Origin: Salegentibacter tibetensis
GTDB taxonomy: Bacteria; Bacteroidota; Bacteroidia; Flavobacteriales; Flavobacteriaceae
Assembly (NCBI RefSeq): GCF_020164485.1
Contig: NZ_JAIQZA010000003.1
Location: forward strand, 121,952-185,951
Direction of reading: 5' to 3'
DNA length: 64,000 nucleotides
Shown here one piece after another: positions 1-9,100 of this stretch. The notes under the pieces are model-generated. The model saw only the letters and a program-made list of their open reading frames with translations, made no database searches and had not been told where the DNA came from. The position numbers were made by a program, and so were the translations under genes. Numbering within the stretch: position 1 is the stretch's first letter; each line of letters begins with the position of its first letter.

Positions 1-1177
1 AAAGCTTGGCAATAAGGATTGGGCTGTTAAAATCATCGTTCATTGCATCATAGCAAGACTGTTTCCAGGTCTTGATATCTACGCTGGATTTTCCGGAAAC
101 CGGTAAGTCTTCAATTGCGTGGTATGCGTCCATCAATCGGTTGAAACCTTTCTCGCTGGCTTTTAAGGCTTCATCTGAAAAGTCAAGAATACTTCGGTAA
201 TTCGCCTGGAGCATAAAAAATCTTGTCACATTCGGCGAAAATGGTTTATCTAAAATATCATTATTTCCGGAGAAAATTTCTTCAGGAAGAATATTGTTTC
301 CGGTGCTTTTAGCCATTTTTTTCCCGTTTAAAGTAAGCATATTGGCGTGCAACCAGTAATGAACGGGATTTTTCCCGGTAGCTGCTTCTCCCTGGGCAAT
401 CTCACATTCGTGGTGCGGAAATTTAAGATCCATTCCTCCGCCGTGAATATCAAATTCTTCTCCCAGGTATTTGGTGCTCATTACGGTACACTCCAGGTGC
501 CAGCCTGGAAAACCGTCACTCCAGGGTGATGGCCAGCGCATTATATGCTGTGGCTCGGCTTTTTTCCAAAGTGCAAAATCCTGCGGATTTTTCTTATCAC
601 TCTGCGCTGCGAGTTCACGGGTATTGGCGATCATATTTTCAATATCCCTTCCGCTTAGCTTACCATAATGATTAGTTTCATTAAATTTCTTTACATCAAA
701 ATAAACTGACCCGTTTACCTCGTAAGCAAAACCTTTTTCAAGTATCGTTTTAACGATTTCAATTTGTTCAACAATATGCCCGGTAGCCGTAGGTTCTATA
801 CTCGGCGGCAGGTTGTTGAATTTTTGAAGGATATTGTGAAAATCTATGGTGTAGCGTTGTACTACTTCCATAGGTTCTATTTGTTCTAAACGTGCCTTTT
901 TAGCAATTCTATCTTCCCCACTGTCGGCATCATTTTCCAGGTGACCAGCATCGGTAATATTTCTAACGTATCTTACTTTATATCCCAAATGTTTCAGATA
1001 ACGAAAAATTAGGTCAAAAGAAATAAAAGTTCGGCAATTACCTAAATGAACATTACTGTAAACAGTAGGGCCGCAAACATACATTCCAACATTTCCTTCA
1101 TTTATCGGTTCAAAGACTTCTTTTTCCCCGCTCATCGAATTGTACATTTTTAAGCTTTGTTCCTGGTAAAGCGCCAT
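1..1177 (-). CDS. cysS: Cysteinyl-tRNA synthetase, C-terminus cut off by window edge
   Basis: Class I aminoacyl-tRNA synthetase that charges tRNA-Cys in the cytoplasm. Reading the minus strand from ATG at 1177 gives an open frame of about 392 codons to the window edge, starting [20 protein letters not shown]. The CysRS start region [16 protein letters not shown] contains the HIGH-like signature (HLGN) and a zinc Cys; GWHLECTVM and [13 protein letters not shown] supply further zinc-site Cys/His residues; KKMAKSTGN is the KMSKS loop. The anticodon-binding end lies outside the window. Confident identification; partial only because of the window boundary. Confidence 0.96.
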   Translation of the reverse strand, partial: MALYQEQSLKMYNSMSGEKEVFEPINEGNVGMYVCGPTVYSNVHLGNCRTFISFDLIFRYLKHLGYKVRYVRNITDAGHLENDADSGEDRIAKKARLEQIEPMEVVQRYTIDFHNILQKFNNLPPSIEPTATGHIVEQIEIVKTILEKGFAYEVNGSVYFDVKKFNETNHYGKLSGRDIENMIANTRELAAQSDKKNPQDFALWKKAEPQHIMRWPSPWSDGFPGWHLECTVMSTKYLGEEFDIHGGGMDLKFPHHECEIAQGEAATGKNPVHYWLHANMLTLNGKKMAKSTGNNILPEEIFSGNNDILDKPFSPNVTRFFMLQANYRSILDFSDEALKASEKGFNRLMDAYHAIEDLPVSGKSSVDIKTWKQSCYDAMNDDFNSPILIAKL

Positions 1178-1215
1178 AGATAGTTAGTTGTTGGTTGTTA
1201 AAAAAATAGAAATTT

Positions 1216-1893
1216 TTAAAAGGAAGTATCCAGTTTTATATAGTCAAGAAATTCCCTTTTCACAGATTGTTCCTTGAAAGCTCCGCCAAATTCACTGGTT
1301 ACGGTGCTACTGTCTATATCTCTTATTCCGCGGCTGTTAACGCAAAGGTGTTTTGCATCTACCACGCAGGCAACATCTGGAGTGCCAAGTGCTTTTTGCA
1401 ATTCCTGAACAATTTGCATTGTCATTCGTTCCTGCACCTGAGGCCTTTTTGCGAAATAATCTACAATACGGTTCATCTTAGAAAGTCCTATAACGCGGCC
1501 TTTAGAAATGTAGGCTACGTGGGCTTTCCCAACTATGGGGAGTAAATGGTGTTCACAGGTAGAATAAACAGTGATGTTCTTCTCTACCAGCATTTCGCCA
1601 TATTTGTACTTGTTTTCAAAAGTAGATGCGATGGGTTTTCTTTCGGGATCAAGGCCTGCAAAAATTTCATTTACAAACATTTTAGCTACCCTTTGCGGAG
1701 TTCCTTTAAGACTATCGTCAGTAAGATCGAGGCCTAAAGTTTCCATAATATGTTTTACATCTTTATTGATGAGCGCTACTTTTTCTATATCACTCAGTTC
1801 AAAAGCATCTTCACGAATAGGGCTTTCTGCACTGCTACCTGCATGGGCGTCTCCCTGCTCATCAATTTCATTCAAAATTTTGTCTATTTTCAT
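1216..1893 (-). CDS. folE: GTP cyclohydrolase I
   Basis: Converts GTP to dihydroneopterin triphosphate, the first step of folate/pterin synthesis. The family core is clear: TPQRVAKMF, then STCEHHLLPIVGKAHVAYI with the zinc Cys and His residues, RPQVQERMT, and ACVVDAKHLCVNSRGI with the third zinc ligand Cys. The frame is open back to a TTG at 1938 (240 aa), but that codon lies inside a consensus -7 element (1936-1943), so it cannot be on the transcript. I place the start at the ATG at 1893, giving 225 aa. The gene lies 38 bp upstream of cysS on the same strand and may be co-transcribed with it. Confidence 0.95.
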   Translation of the reverse strand: MKIDKILNEIDEQGDAHAGSSAESPIREDAFELSDIEKVALINKDVKHIMETLGLDLTDDSLKGTPQRVAKMFVNEIFAGLDPERKPIASTFENKYKYGEMLVEKNITVYSTCEHHLLPIVGKAHVAYISKGRVIGLSKMNRIVDYFAKRPQVQERMTMQIVQELQKALGTPDVACVVDAKHLCVNSRGIRDIDSSTVTSEFGGAFKEQSVKREFLDYIKLDTSF

Positions 1894-1935
1894 ACCGTTT
1901 TTACAATAATAGTCGTAAACCGATTGTTTGGCTTG

Positions 1936-1943
1936 CAAAGATA
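1936..1943 (-). promoter_or_regulatory. -7 element of the folE promoter
   Basis: Minus strand reads TATCTTTG, a perfect match to the Bacteroidota -7 consensus TAnnTTTG. A transcript would start near 1930, leaving a leader of about 37 nt before the ATG at 1893. This decides the folE start. Confidence 0.65.
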
Positions 1944-2024
1944 CATATTTAATAGGTTTTTATGTAATCATAAAAGACTGGGTTTAAATAGATATTTGTT
2001 ATTTTGTAACTTCTATGACTTATT

Positions 2025-3869
2025 ATGAAAAAAGGGCTACTACTTCTTTTTTGTGTTTTTCTTCTTTTTGGAAGTACAGGCGTTGGTTTTGGCCAGGGAA
2101 GTTCCTGTGGAAGTTTAGATCCTTTTTGCGCCGGGAATGAAGAGCTGGTATTTCCAAATTCTAATGCAAATAATAGCAATGTAGTAAATGGCGAACCAGG
2201 ACCAGATTATGGTTGTTTATTATCGCAGCCCTATCCTGCATGGTTTTACTTGCAGGTAGAAGAAACCGGAAATCTTCGTTTCAATATTTCACAATTTCAA
2301 AATGAAGATGGCAGTGGTTCTCAATATGATGTAGATTTTATTGTATGGGGTCCTTTCGAGCGAACAGACGATTATTGCACCAACGAATCTCTAAGCGCAG
2401 AAAATATAGTAGACTGTAGTTACGAACCCGATGCTGTAGAGCAAATGGATATTCTAAATGCTCAAGCAGGCCAGGTTTATGTCGTATTAATCACTAATTA
2501 TGATGAGTTGCCCGGATTTATAAGCCTGCAACAAACCAATGCCGATCAGGCTAACTCTGGTTCTACAGATTGCGGAATATTAGACGAGGTGCTTGGTCCC
2601 GATAGATTCCTTTGTGATGAAGATGAAACTACTCTGGATGCAACTACAGATGGGGTAGAGCGTTACGAATGGTATAGGTTTAATGAAATGAATAATGCTT
2701 TTGAGATAATTGAGAATGAAGAGGAACCGACCTTAACAGTTACCAATTCGGGACGATATAGGGTAATTGTTTATGAAAATATAACAGGCCAGGCTGATGA
2801 AGATGAAATTGAGGTTGCTTTTTATAGCGAACCCGTAGCAAGTGTTCCTGAAAAACTTTATATCTGTGATCCAACTCAAACCACTATAGATTTAACTTTA
2901 ACTTCAGCCGAAATTCTTAGCGGCAATACTTCTGAAGAAAATTACAGGGTTAATTTTTACGAAACTTCACAGGATTTGGAAGATGAGAATCCTATTTCCA
3001 ATACAACAGCATTTCCGGTTGATGGAGCCAGGGAAATCATTGCCCGGGTAGAAGGTTTGGAAAGTGGTTGCTATTCACAGGAGATTTCATTTGATATAGA
3101 GCTATCTTTTATTCCTGAAAATTTTCTGCCGGAAGAAAGTGTGCTTTGCGTAAACTTAGATGGTTCGGTGAACCAGGAAGCAGGAATTGGTGAGGATTTA
3201 GGAGTGAATTATGATTACGAATGGATAGCCGAAGGAAACAGCATTAGTACCGATGCGATTTTGAATTTTACAGAAATGCCCGACTTTAATGATGTATCTT
3301 TGATTGTCACAGATAGCCGGTCTGGCTGTAGTGTGCAACTTACCACAACTTTATTGACTTATTCCCGGCCTGAAATGGTTTCTGTAGAAATAGAAGGAAG
3401 CGATTTTACAGGAGGCTATTTAATTACCGCTGAAGCTTCCGGTGGGATAGGAAGTGAAAATACGTCTTATGAATACCGAGCCGATAATGGTGCCTGGCAG
3501 CAAAGTGGGGTGTTTAGGAATTTAAATCCAGGTTCTCATATCATTAGTGCTCGTGAAATTAATGGATGCGGGGAAACTACTTCAGATGATTTTTTCCTTG
3601 TAGGTTATCCGCGTTTTTTTACTCCGAATGCCGATGGATATAACGATACGTGGAATATTAACAATACCGCAGAGATTCAAATACTAAAACTTTATGTTTT
3701 TGATCGCTACGGAAAATTAATCAAAGAATTAACTCCCGGTGGCGAAGGTTGGGACGGCACTTACAATGGCAGAGCTTTACCCGCAGACGATTATTGGTTT
3801 AGAGTTGAGTTTGAAATGCAGGACGGTAAACGTGATCATTTCGGAGCTAATTTTACACTGAAAAGATAA
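2025..3869 (+). CDS. Secreted protein with T9SS type-B sorting domain
   Basis: A 614-aa exported protein. Residues 1-24 form a Sec signal peptide (MKKGLLLLFCVFLLFGSTGVGFGQ region, cleavage expected around the final G/Q). The middle contains several Ig/PKD-like beta segments with scattered Cys pairs (GRYRVIVYENITGQA; SLIVTDSRSGCS; GSHIISAREINGCGE). The last about 85 residues are the gliding motility-associated/type-B C-terminal sorting domain: YPRFFTPNADGYNDTWNI, LYVFDRYGKLIKEL, GWDGTYNGRALPADDYWF. Members of this family cross the outer membrane by the type IX secretion system and stay attached or are released. An N-terminal lectin-like segment (residues 30-160) is possible, but I cannot assign a ligand. 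Monocistronic, divergent from folE. Confidence 0.9.
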   Translation: MKKGLLLLFCVFLLFGSTGVGFGQGSSCGSLDPFCAGNEELVFPNSNANNSNVVNGEPGPDYGCLLSQPYPAWFYLQVEETGNLRFNISQFQNEDGSGSQYDVDFIVWGPFERTDDYCTNESLSAENIVDCSYEPDAVEQMDILNAQAGQVYVVLITNYDELPGFISLQQTNADQANSGSTDCGILDEVLGPDRFLCDEDETTLDATTDGVERYEWYRFNEMNNAFEIIENEEEPTLTVTNSGRYRVIVYENITGQADEDEIEVAFYSEPVASVPEKLYICDPTQTTIDLTLTSAEILSGNTSEENYRVNFYETSQDLEDENPISNTTAFPVDGAREIIARVEGLESGCYSQEISFDIELSFIPENFLPEESVLCVNLDGSVNQEAGIGEDLGVNYDYEWIAEGNSISTDAILNFTEMPDFNDVSLIVTDSRSGCSVQLTTTLLTYSRPEMVSVEIEGSDFTGGYLITAEASGGIGSENTSYEYRADNGAWQQSGVFRNLNPGSHIISAREINGCGETTSDDFFLVGYPRFFTPNADGYNDTWNINNTAEIQILKLYVFDRYGKLIKELTPGGEGWDGTYNGRALPADDYWFRVEFEMQDGKRDHFGANFTLKR

Positions 3870-4141
3870 ATGGCTGTTTGAAAAAGTCTTATTGCCGTCA
3901 AGCTGAGACCTGTGATAAAAAATTTTATCTAGCGGAGGGAAATGACGTTCTTTAAAAAAGGCCAATGTTAGGACGGAGGTAGCAGGATGTGGTAATCTGT
4001 TCTATAGAAAAAGCCACGAATACACGAATATTAAATTGCATCTATGGTAGGATGCGATAGCAGTACGTGACAGTCTTTTGTTCTCGGTTCCCGGTTTTTA
4101 GAATCTGTTTAGTGTTTGAATTTTTATCATTCTTATTAAAA

Positions 4142-4213
4142 TACCTACGAGGTTAAAAGAAACCTCGCAGGAGAGATCGGTTTTCCTGCAAGGTTTACAA
4201 AACCTTGTAGGTC
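4142..4213. repeat. Multi-hairpin intergenic repeat
   Basis: Three nested palindromes: CGAGGTT/AACCTCG at 4148-4154 and 4161-4167, CAAGGTTT/AAACCTTG at 4189-4196 and 4200-4207, and an outer CCTAC/GTAGG pair at 4144-4148 and 4207-4211. No reading frame. Similar in style to the repeat at 34866 and 47262. Confidence 0.55.
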
Positions 4214-4318
4214 TGAATAGAGATGTGCTAAGGCATTTAAAATCCAGAAACCTTTATCTCCTCTTCATTTAAAGACCTTATTAAAAAACGTCAATGGTAG
4301 GTCTGAGATAAAAAAGTT

Positions 4319-4555
4319 TTATCTAGCGGAGGGAAATGACGTTTCGAGCATAGCGAGTTTTAAACTCCGTGTGTGAGTGTAGAAAATCAGCAGCGTTAAT
4401 AATTTTTGAAGCCTTGGAAAAAATTTAGCTGCTGATTTGCGATTTTTTGGCCCTGTTGCCAAAAAAACACCTCCACATAGGACGCCTTTTTTTGTTTCGT
4501 TTTTTGGGCGAGCAAAAAATGAAAAAAAGAAACTTCCATACCAGTTAAGTTTCAT
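4319..4555 (-). repeat. Structured dispersed repeat A, copy 1
   Basis: Two strong hairpins. Hairpin 1 has an 11-bp perfect stem, AAATCAGCAGC (4384-4394) with GCTGCTGATTT (4428-4438), around a 33-nt loop. Hairpin 2 is TTTTTTGGC (4443-4451) with GCCAAAAAA (4458-4466). Copies with the same arrangement occur at 60837-61022 on the opposite strand and at 62255-62500. The element also spells a short open frame with FFARPKNETKK, which is shared by the copies because the DNA is shared. Confidence 0.8.
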
Positions 4556-4654
4556 TTTGAATTATAAAAACAAGCCTGAATAACAGGACTTTAAAAATAC
4601 GTCAATGGTAACTTGTTTCAGCTTATAACATGTTTTAATTGCCAACATCTTAGA

Positions 4655-4673
4655 TCCTGAAACAAGTTCAGGA
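4655..4673. repeat. Short palindromic repeat (TCCTGAA...TTCAGGA)
   Basis: TCCTGAA-ACAAG-TTCAGGA, followed by atgacg. The same unit, with the flank catcttagatc, occurs at 41772-41823, and related forms lie at 39420-39447 and 58743-58775. Confidence 0.6.
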
Positions 4674-4735
4674 TGACGATTCTAACAAGACTTTTCAAAC
4701 AGCTACTTTAACCTACAATTTATTCAGAATTCAAA

Positions 4736-6196
4736 TTAAGCAGCGGGAAGATCGCCTTCCCCTTTTCTTGGTAACATAGATTTTCCCATTAGGTATTTAT
4801 CTACGTGATAAGCGGCTTCACGGCCTTCAGAAATTGCCCAAACAATTAAAGATTGTCCGCGGCGCATATCGCCGGCAGTAAAAATATTTGGCACGTTGGT
4901 TTGATAAGCTTCGTCTCCTTTAATATTGGTTCGGCTATCCAATTCAAGTCCTAATTGTTCACTTAAAGTTTTTTCCGGACCGGTAAAACCTAAAGCTAAA
5001 AGTACTAATTCACAAGGCCATTCTTTTTCTGAACCTTCCACCTCTTTTAGCTGTGGTCTCCCATTTTCGCCTTTAACCCATTCTATATTAACGGTTTTTA
5101 GAGCTTTTAATTTTCCTTCTTTATCCCGAATAAATTCTTTGGTGTTAATGCTCCAGTTACGTTCCACACCTTCTTCGTGAGAAGAAGTAGTTTTTAGTGT
5201 AAAAGGCCAGTAAGGCCAGGGATTTTCCCTATCTCGGTGTTCTGTTGGCATCGGCATAATTTCAAAATTCGTTACCGATTTTGCTCCGTGACGATTAGAG
5301 GTGCCCACACAGTCAGAGCCGGTATCACCACCACCTATTACGATTACATTTTTACCAGCAGCCGAATATTTTTCGGTTTGTTCTTTCAAGCCGTCTACAA
5401 CTTCGTTGTTGTTTTTCAGGAAATCCATTGCTTGCATCACACCATCGCCTTCAGCTCCTTCAATAGGAAGGTTTCGGCGTTTGGTGGCACCACCACAAAG
5501 TACTACGGCATCAAATTCTTTAAGTTTTTCAGCTTCATAATTTTCACCTACATGAACGCCGGTTTCAAATTTGATTCCTTCTTCCTTCATAATATTTACC
5601 CGGCGATCTATCACGTGTTTTTCCATCTTAAAATCGGGGATTCCGTAACGTAAAAGTCCGCCAATTTTCTTGTCGCGTTCAAATACGGTAACCTCATGTC
5701 CGGCGCGGTTTAGCTGCTGTGCTGCTGCGAGGCCGGCAGGGCCTGAGCCTACAACTGCAGCTGTTTTTCCGGTTCTGGATGCTGGAGGTTGCGGGGTAAC
5801 CCATCCTTCTTTAAATCCTCGTTCTACGATATATTTCTCAATAAGTTCAATCGCAACCGGTGGATCTGTAATTCCCAATACACAAGCCGATTCGCAAGGT
5901 GCCGGGCATAATCTCCCGGTAAATTCAGGGAAATTATTTGTTCCGTGTAAAATGCTAAGTGCCTTTTTCCAGTCGTTTTTATAAACAGCGTGGTTAAAAT
6001 CGGGAATTAAATTACCCAGCGGGCAACCGCTGTGACAAAAGGGAATCCCACAATCCATACACCGCGCTCCCTGAACACCTAGCTCTTCGGGAGACATTTC
6101 TTTAGTGAATTCTTTATAATCTTTAACTCGTTTCTCAACAGCTTCTGTCTCTTCAACCTTACGGTCGTATTCCATAAAACCTCTTATCTTACCCAT
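4736..6196 (-). CDS. gltD: Glutamate synthase [NADPH] small chain
   Basis: 486 aa, the usual family length. Supplies electrons from NADPH to the large subunit for 2-oxoglutarate + glutamine -> 2 glutamate. The N-terminal Cys cluster CMDCGIPFCHSGCPLG (about residues 47-62) and the later LCPAPCESACV bind the 4Fe-4S centres. VVGSGPAGLAAAQQL is the FAD Rossmann motif and VIGGGDTGSDC the NADPH-binding one; the C-terminal NIFTAGDMRRGQSLIVWAI is the usual GltD ending. ATG start; only 2 bp separate it from the gltB stop, so the two are one operon. Confidence 0.97.
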   Translation of the reverse strand: MGKIRGFMEYDRKVEETEAVEKRVKDYKEFTKEMSPEELGVQGARCMDCGIPFCHSGCPLGNLIPDFNHAVYKNDWKKALSILHGTNNFPEFTGRLCPAPCESACVLGITDPPVAIELIEKYIVERGFKEGWVTPQPPASRTGKTAAVVGSGPAGLAAAQQLNRAGHEVTVFERDKKIGGLLRYGIPDFKMEKHVIDRRVNIMKEEGIKFETGVHVGENYEAEKLKEFDAVVLCGGATKRRNLPIEGAEGDGVMQAMDFLKNNNEVVDGLKEQTEKYSAAGKNVIVIGGGDTGSDCVGTSNRHGAKSVTNFEIMPMPTEHRDRENPWPYWPFTLKTTSSHEEGVERNWSINTKEFIRDKEGKLKALKTVNIEWVKGENGRPQLKEVEGSEKEWPCELVLLALGFTGPEKTLSEQLGLELDSRTNIKGDEAYQTNVPNIFTAGDMRRGQSLIVWAISEGREAAYHVDKYLMGKSMLPRKGEGDLPAA

Positions 6197-6198
6197 AA

Positions 6199-9100
6199 TT
6201 ATGCTGTTTTGAGTTCAGTTTGTCTTTTTAACATTTTTTCTTCTTCCATTTTTTGTAAAGCCTTTTTATATTCTGCTGGCATTACTTTTATAAACTTATC
6301 TGCATTATCATTCCAGTTTTCAAGAATATCTTTGGCCACATCGCTTTCGGTATAGCGGTAGTGATTTTCTATAAGCTTTTTGAGCTCTGCCTTGTTTTCT
6401 TTTGAAGGATCTTCTAAACCAATCATTTCCATATTGAAATTATGATGATCCAAGGTATTATCCGGGTTATAGATATATGCGATTCCCCCGCTCATTCCTG
6501 CGGCGAAATTTCTTCCTATTTTTCCTAGAATTACGGCAATACCACCGGTCATATATTCACAGCCGTGATCTCCAATTCCTTCAATCACTGCTTTGGCACC
6601 GGAGTTTCTTACGCAGAATCGCTCACCACCCATTCCGTTAATATATGCTTCACCATCTGTGGCGCCATAAAGGGCAACATTTCCAATAATGACGTTTTCA
6701 TTAGATTTGAAGGATGCTTCTTTAGGTTTTCTAACACTTAAAGTCGCGCCAGAAAGTCCTTTTCCTAAGTAGTCGTTGGAGTTTCCGTTGATATTCATCG
6801 TTAAACCTTTGGTCGCAAAAGCACCAAAACTTTGCCCTCCGGAACCTGTGAAATTTAAAGTGAGGGTGCCATCGGGTAATCCTTTTGCACCATGAATTTT
6901 TGAAATTTCGTTGCTTAAAATAGCGCCGGTTGTACGGTTAACGTTACTAATTGGGAAATCCAGGCTCATTTTTTCTTTTCTATAAATCGCTGGATGCGCA
7001 TGTTTTAATATTTCAAAATCCAGCACGTTTTCAAGATTGTGATCCTGTGTTTCGGTATTGTAGAGCGGCATGTCTTCATCGATCTTCGGCTTATACAGAA
7101 TGTTAGAAAGGTCTAAGCCCTGGGCCTTGTAATGTTCTATCGCCCGGTTCATATCCAGTTTCTGGCTCTGCCCAACCATTTCGTTAATACTTCTGTAACC
7201 AAGATCGGCCATAATCTGTCTTAATTCCTGTGCGATGAAATACATAAAATTGATCACATCTTCTGGAGTACCCTTAAATTTCTTACGAAGTTCAGGATCT
7301 TGTGTAGCGATTCCCACCGGGCAGGTGTTTAAGTGACATGCTCGCATCATAATACAACCTGATGCCACAAGCGGCGCGGTAGAAAAACCAAATTCTTCTG
7401 CACCAAGTAAAGCGGCTATAGCTACATCACGACCGGTTTTTAACTGCCCGTCACATTCAACCACGATCCTGTTTCTAAGGTTATTAATAAGTAGGGTTTG
7501 CTGAGCTTCGGCGATTCCTAGTTCCCAGGGCAGACCTGCGTGTCTAAGTGAGGTGAGGGGAGAGGCTCCCGTACCCCCGTCAAATCCTGAAATAAGAACT
7601 ACATCGGCTTTTGCTTTTGCCACCCCGGCAGCAATAGTTCCCACGCCAACTTTAGAAACCAGTTTTACATTAATCCTGGCTTCGCGATTCGCGTTTTTAA
7701 GATCGAAGATCAATTGAGCCAAATCCTCTATGGAATAAATATCGTGGTGAGGTGGCGGTGAAATTAAACCTACATAAGGAGTGGAATTTCTGGTTTTTGC
7801 AATATCGGGATTCACTTTTGGTCCCGGCAATTGCCCACCTTCGCCAGGTTTTGCACCCTGGGCCATTTTAATTTGAATTTCTTTTGCGTTACTCAAATAG
7901 TTTATCGAAACGCCAAATCTTCCTGAAGCAACCTGTTTTATAGCAGAATTTCTCCAGTTTCCATCAAGATCTTTATGAAAACGCTGCGGATCCTCTCCTC
8001 CTTCTCCCGAGTTACTTTTCCCCTGCATACGGTTCATCGCCACGGCAAGGTTCTCGTGCGCTTCTTTACTTATGGAGCCAAAAGACATCGCTCCGGTTTT
8101 AAAACGTTTTACGATCTCTGTCCAGGGTTCCACTTCTTCAACAGGAATAGGATTTAGATCACGGAACTTAAACATTCCGCGAAGCGTCATTAAGCGCTCG
8201 CTTTGGTCATTTATTAATTTTGAATATTCTTCGTAAGCTTTAGTGCTATTTTGCTTTACTGCCTGTTGCAGTTTTGCCACACTGGCCGGGTTAAACATAT
8301 GTCTTTCTCCGGTTCTTCTCCAGCGATAATCACCTCCAATTTCCAGATCCAGATCGGTGTCTGTTTTCTTTGGAGCAAAAGCATTTTCGAAGCGTTTTTG
8401 AATTTCTTTTTCTACTTCATACAATCCAATTCCCTCAATTCGGGTAGGTGTATTGGTAAAATATTTATTGACAAATTTCTGGTTTAGACCTAGAATCTCA
8501 AATATTTGTGCGCCGCGATAGGAGTGAAGGGTAGAAATACCAATCTTGTTCATAATTTTCACAATCCCTTTTCCAATGGCAACGTTAAAATTCTCTACGG
8601 CAACTTCAGGATCCTCAACTTCAATCTCTTTTTCTTCAACGAGGCTGTAGATAATTTCATTCACCATATAAGGATTAATGGCGCTGGCACCATAACCGAA
8701 TAATAATGCAAAATGATGTGGTTCTCTTGGTTCAGCCGATTCTATAACAATTCCGAAGGAAGATCTTCGGTTATATTTTTTCACTCGGTGATGCACAAAA
8801 GAACAAGCTAAAAGCGAAGGTATAGGTGCTAATTTCGGATCAGCATTTCGGTCTGTAAGAATTATCACATTACAGCCATCGTCTACTGCATCATTTATTT
8901 CGTAAATAATTTCATCGAGTCTAGTTTCGAGTCCGTTTAAACCTTTTTCGGCTTCATATAAAATAGAAATAGAGGCGGTTTTGAAATCGGGATGCTCTAT
9001 ATATTTTATTTTATCCAAATCTTCGTTAGAAATTACGGGATTTTGGATTCTTAGTTTCTTGGATTGCTCGGGAATAATATCGAATAAATTTCGATCCTCT

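Larger units (their letters stand above)
3870..4735. other. 866-bp non-coding, repeat-rich gap
   Basis: No credible gene. It holds a degenerate piece of the cacgaatacacgaatat repeat (about 4010-4035), a multi-hairpin repeat (4142-4213), one copy of the structured repeat A (about 4319-4555) and a TCCTGAA/TTCAGGA palindrome repeat (4655-4673). The open frame across 4319-4555 is a by-product of repeat A. Confidence 0.75.

Noticed and set aside
4319..4555. 78-codon minus-strand frame with FFARPKNETKK as a gene
   Set aside because: The similar frames at 60837 (+) and 62255 (-) arise because the DNA repeat is shared; one copy carries a nested insert and the stems vary to keep pairing, not to keep the protein.
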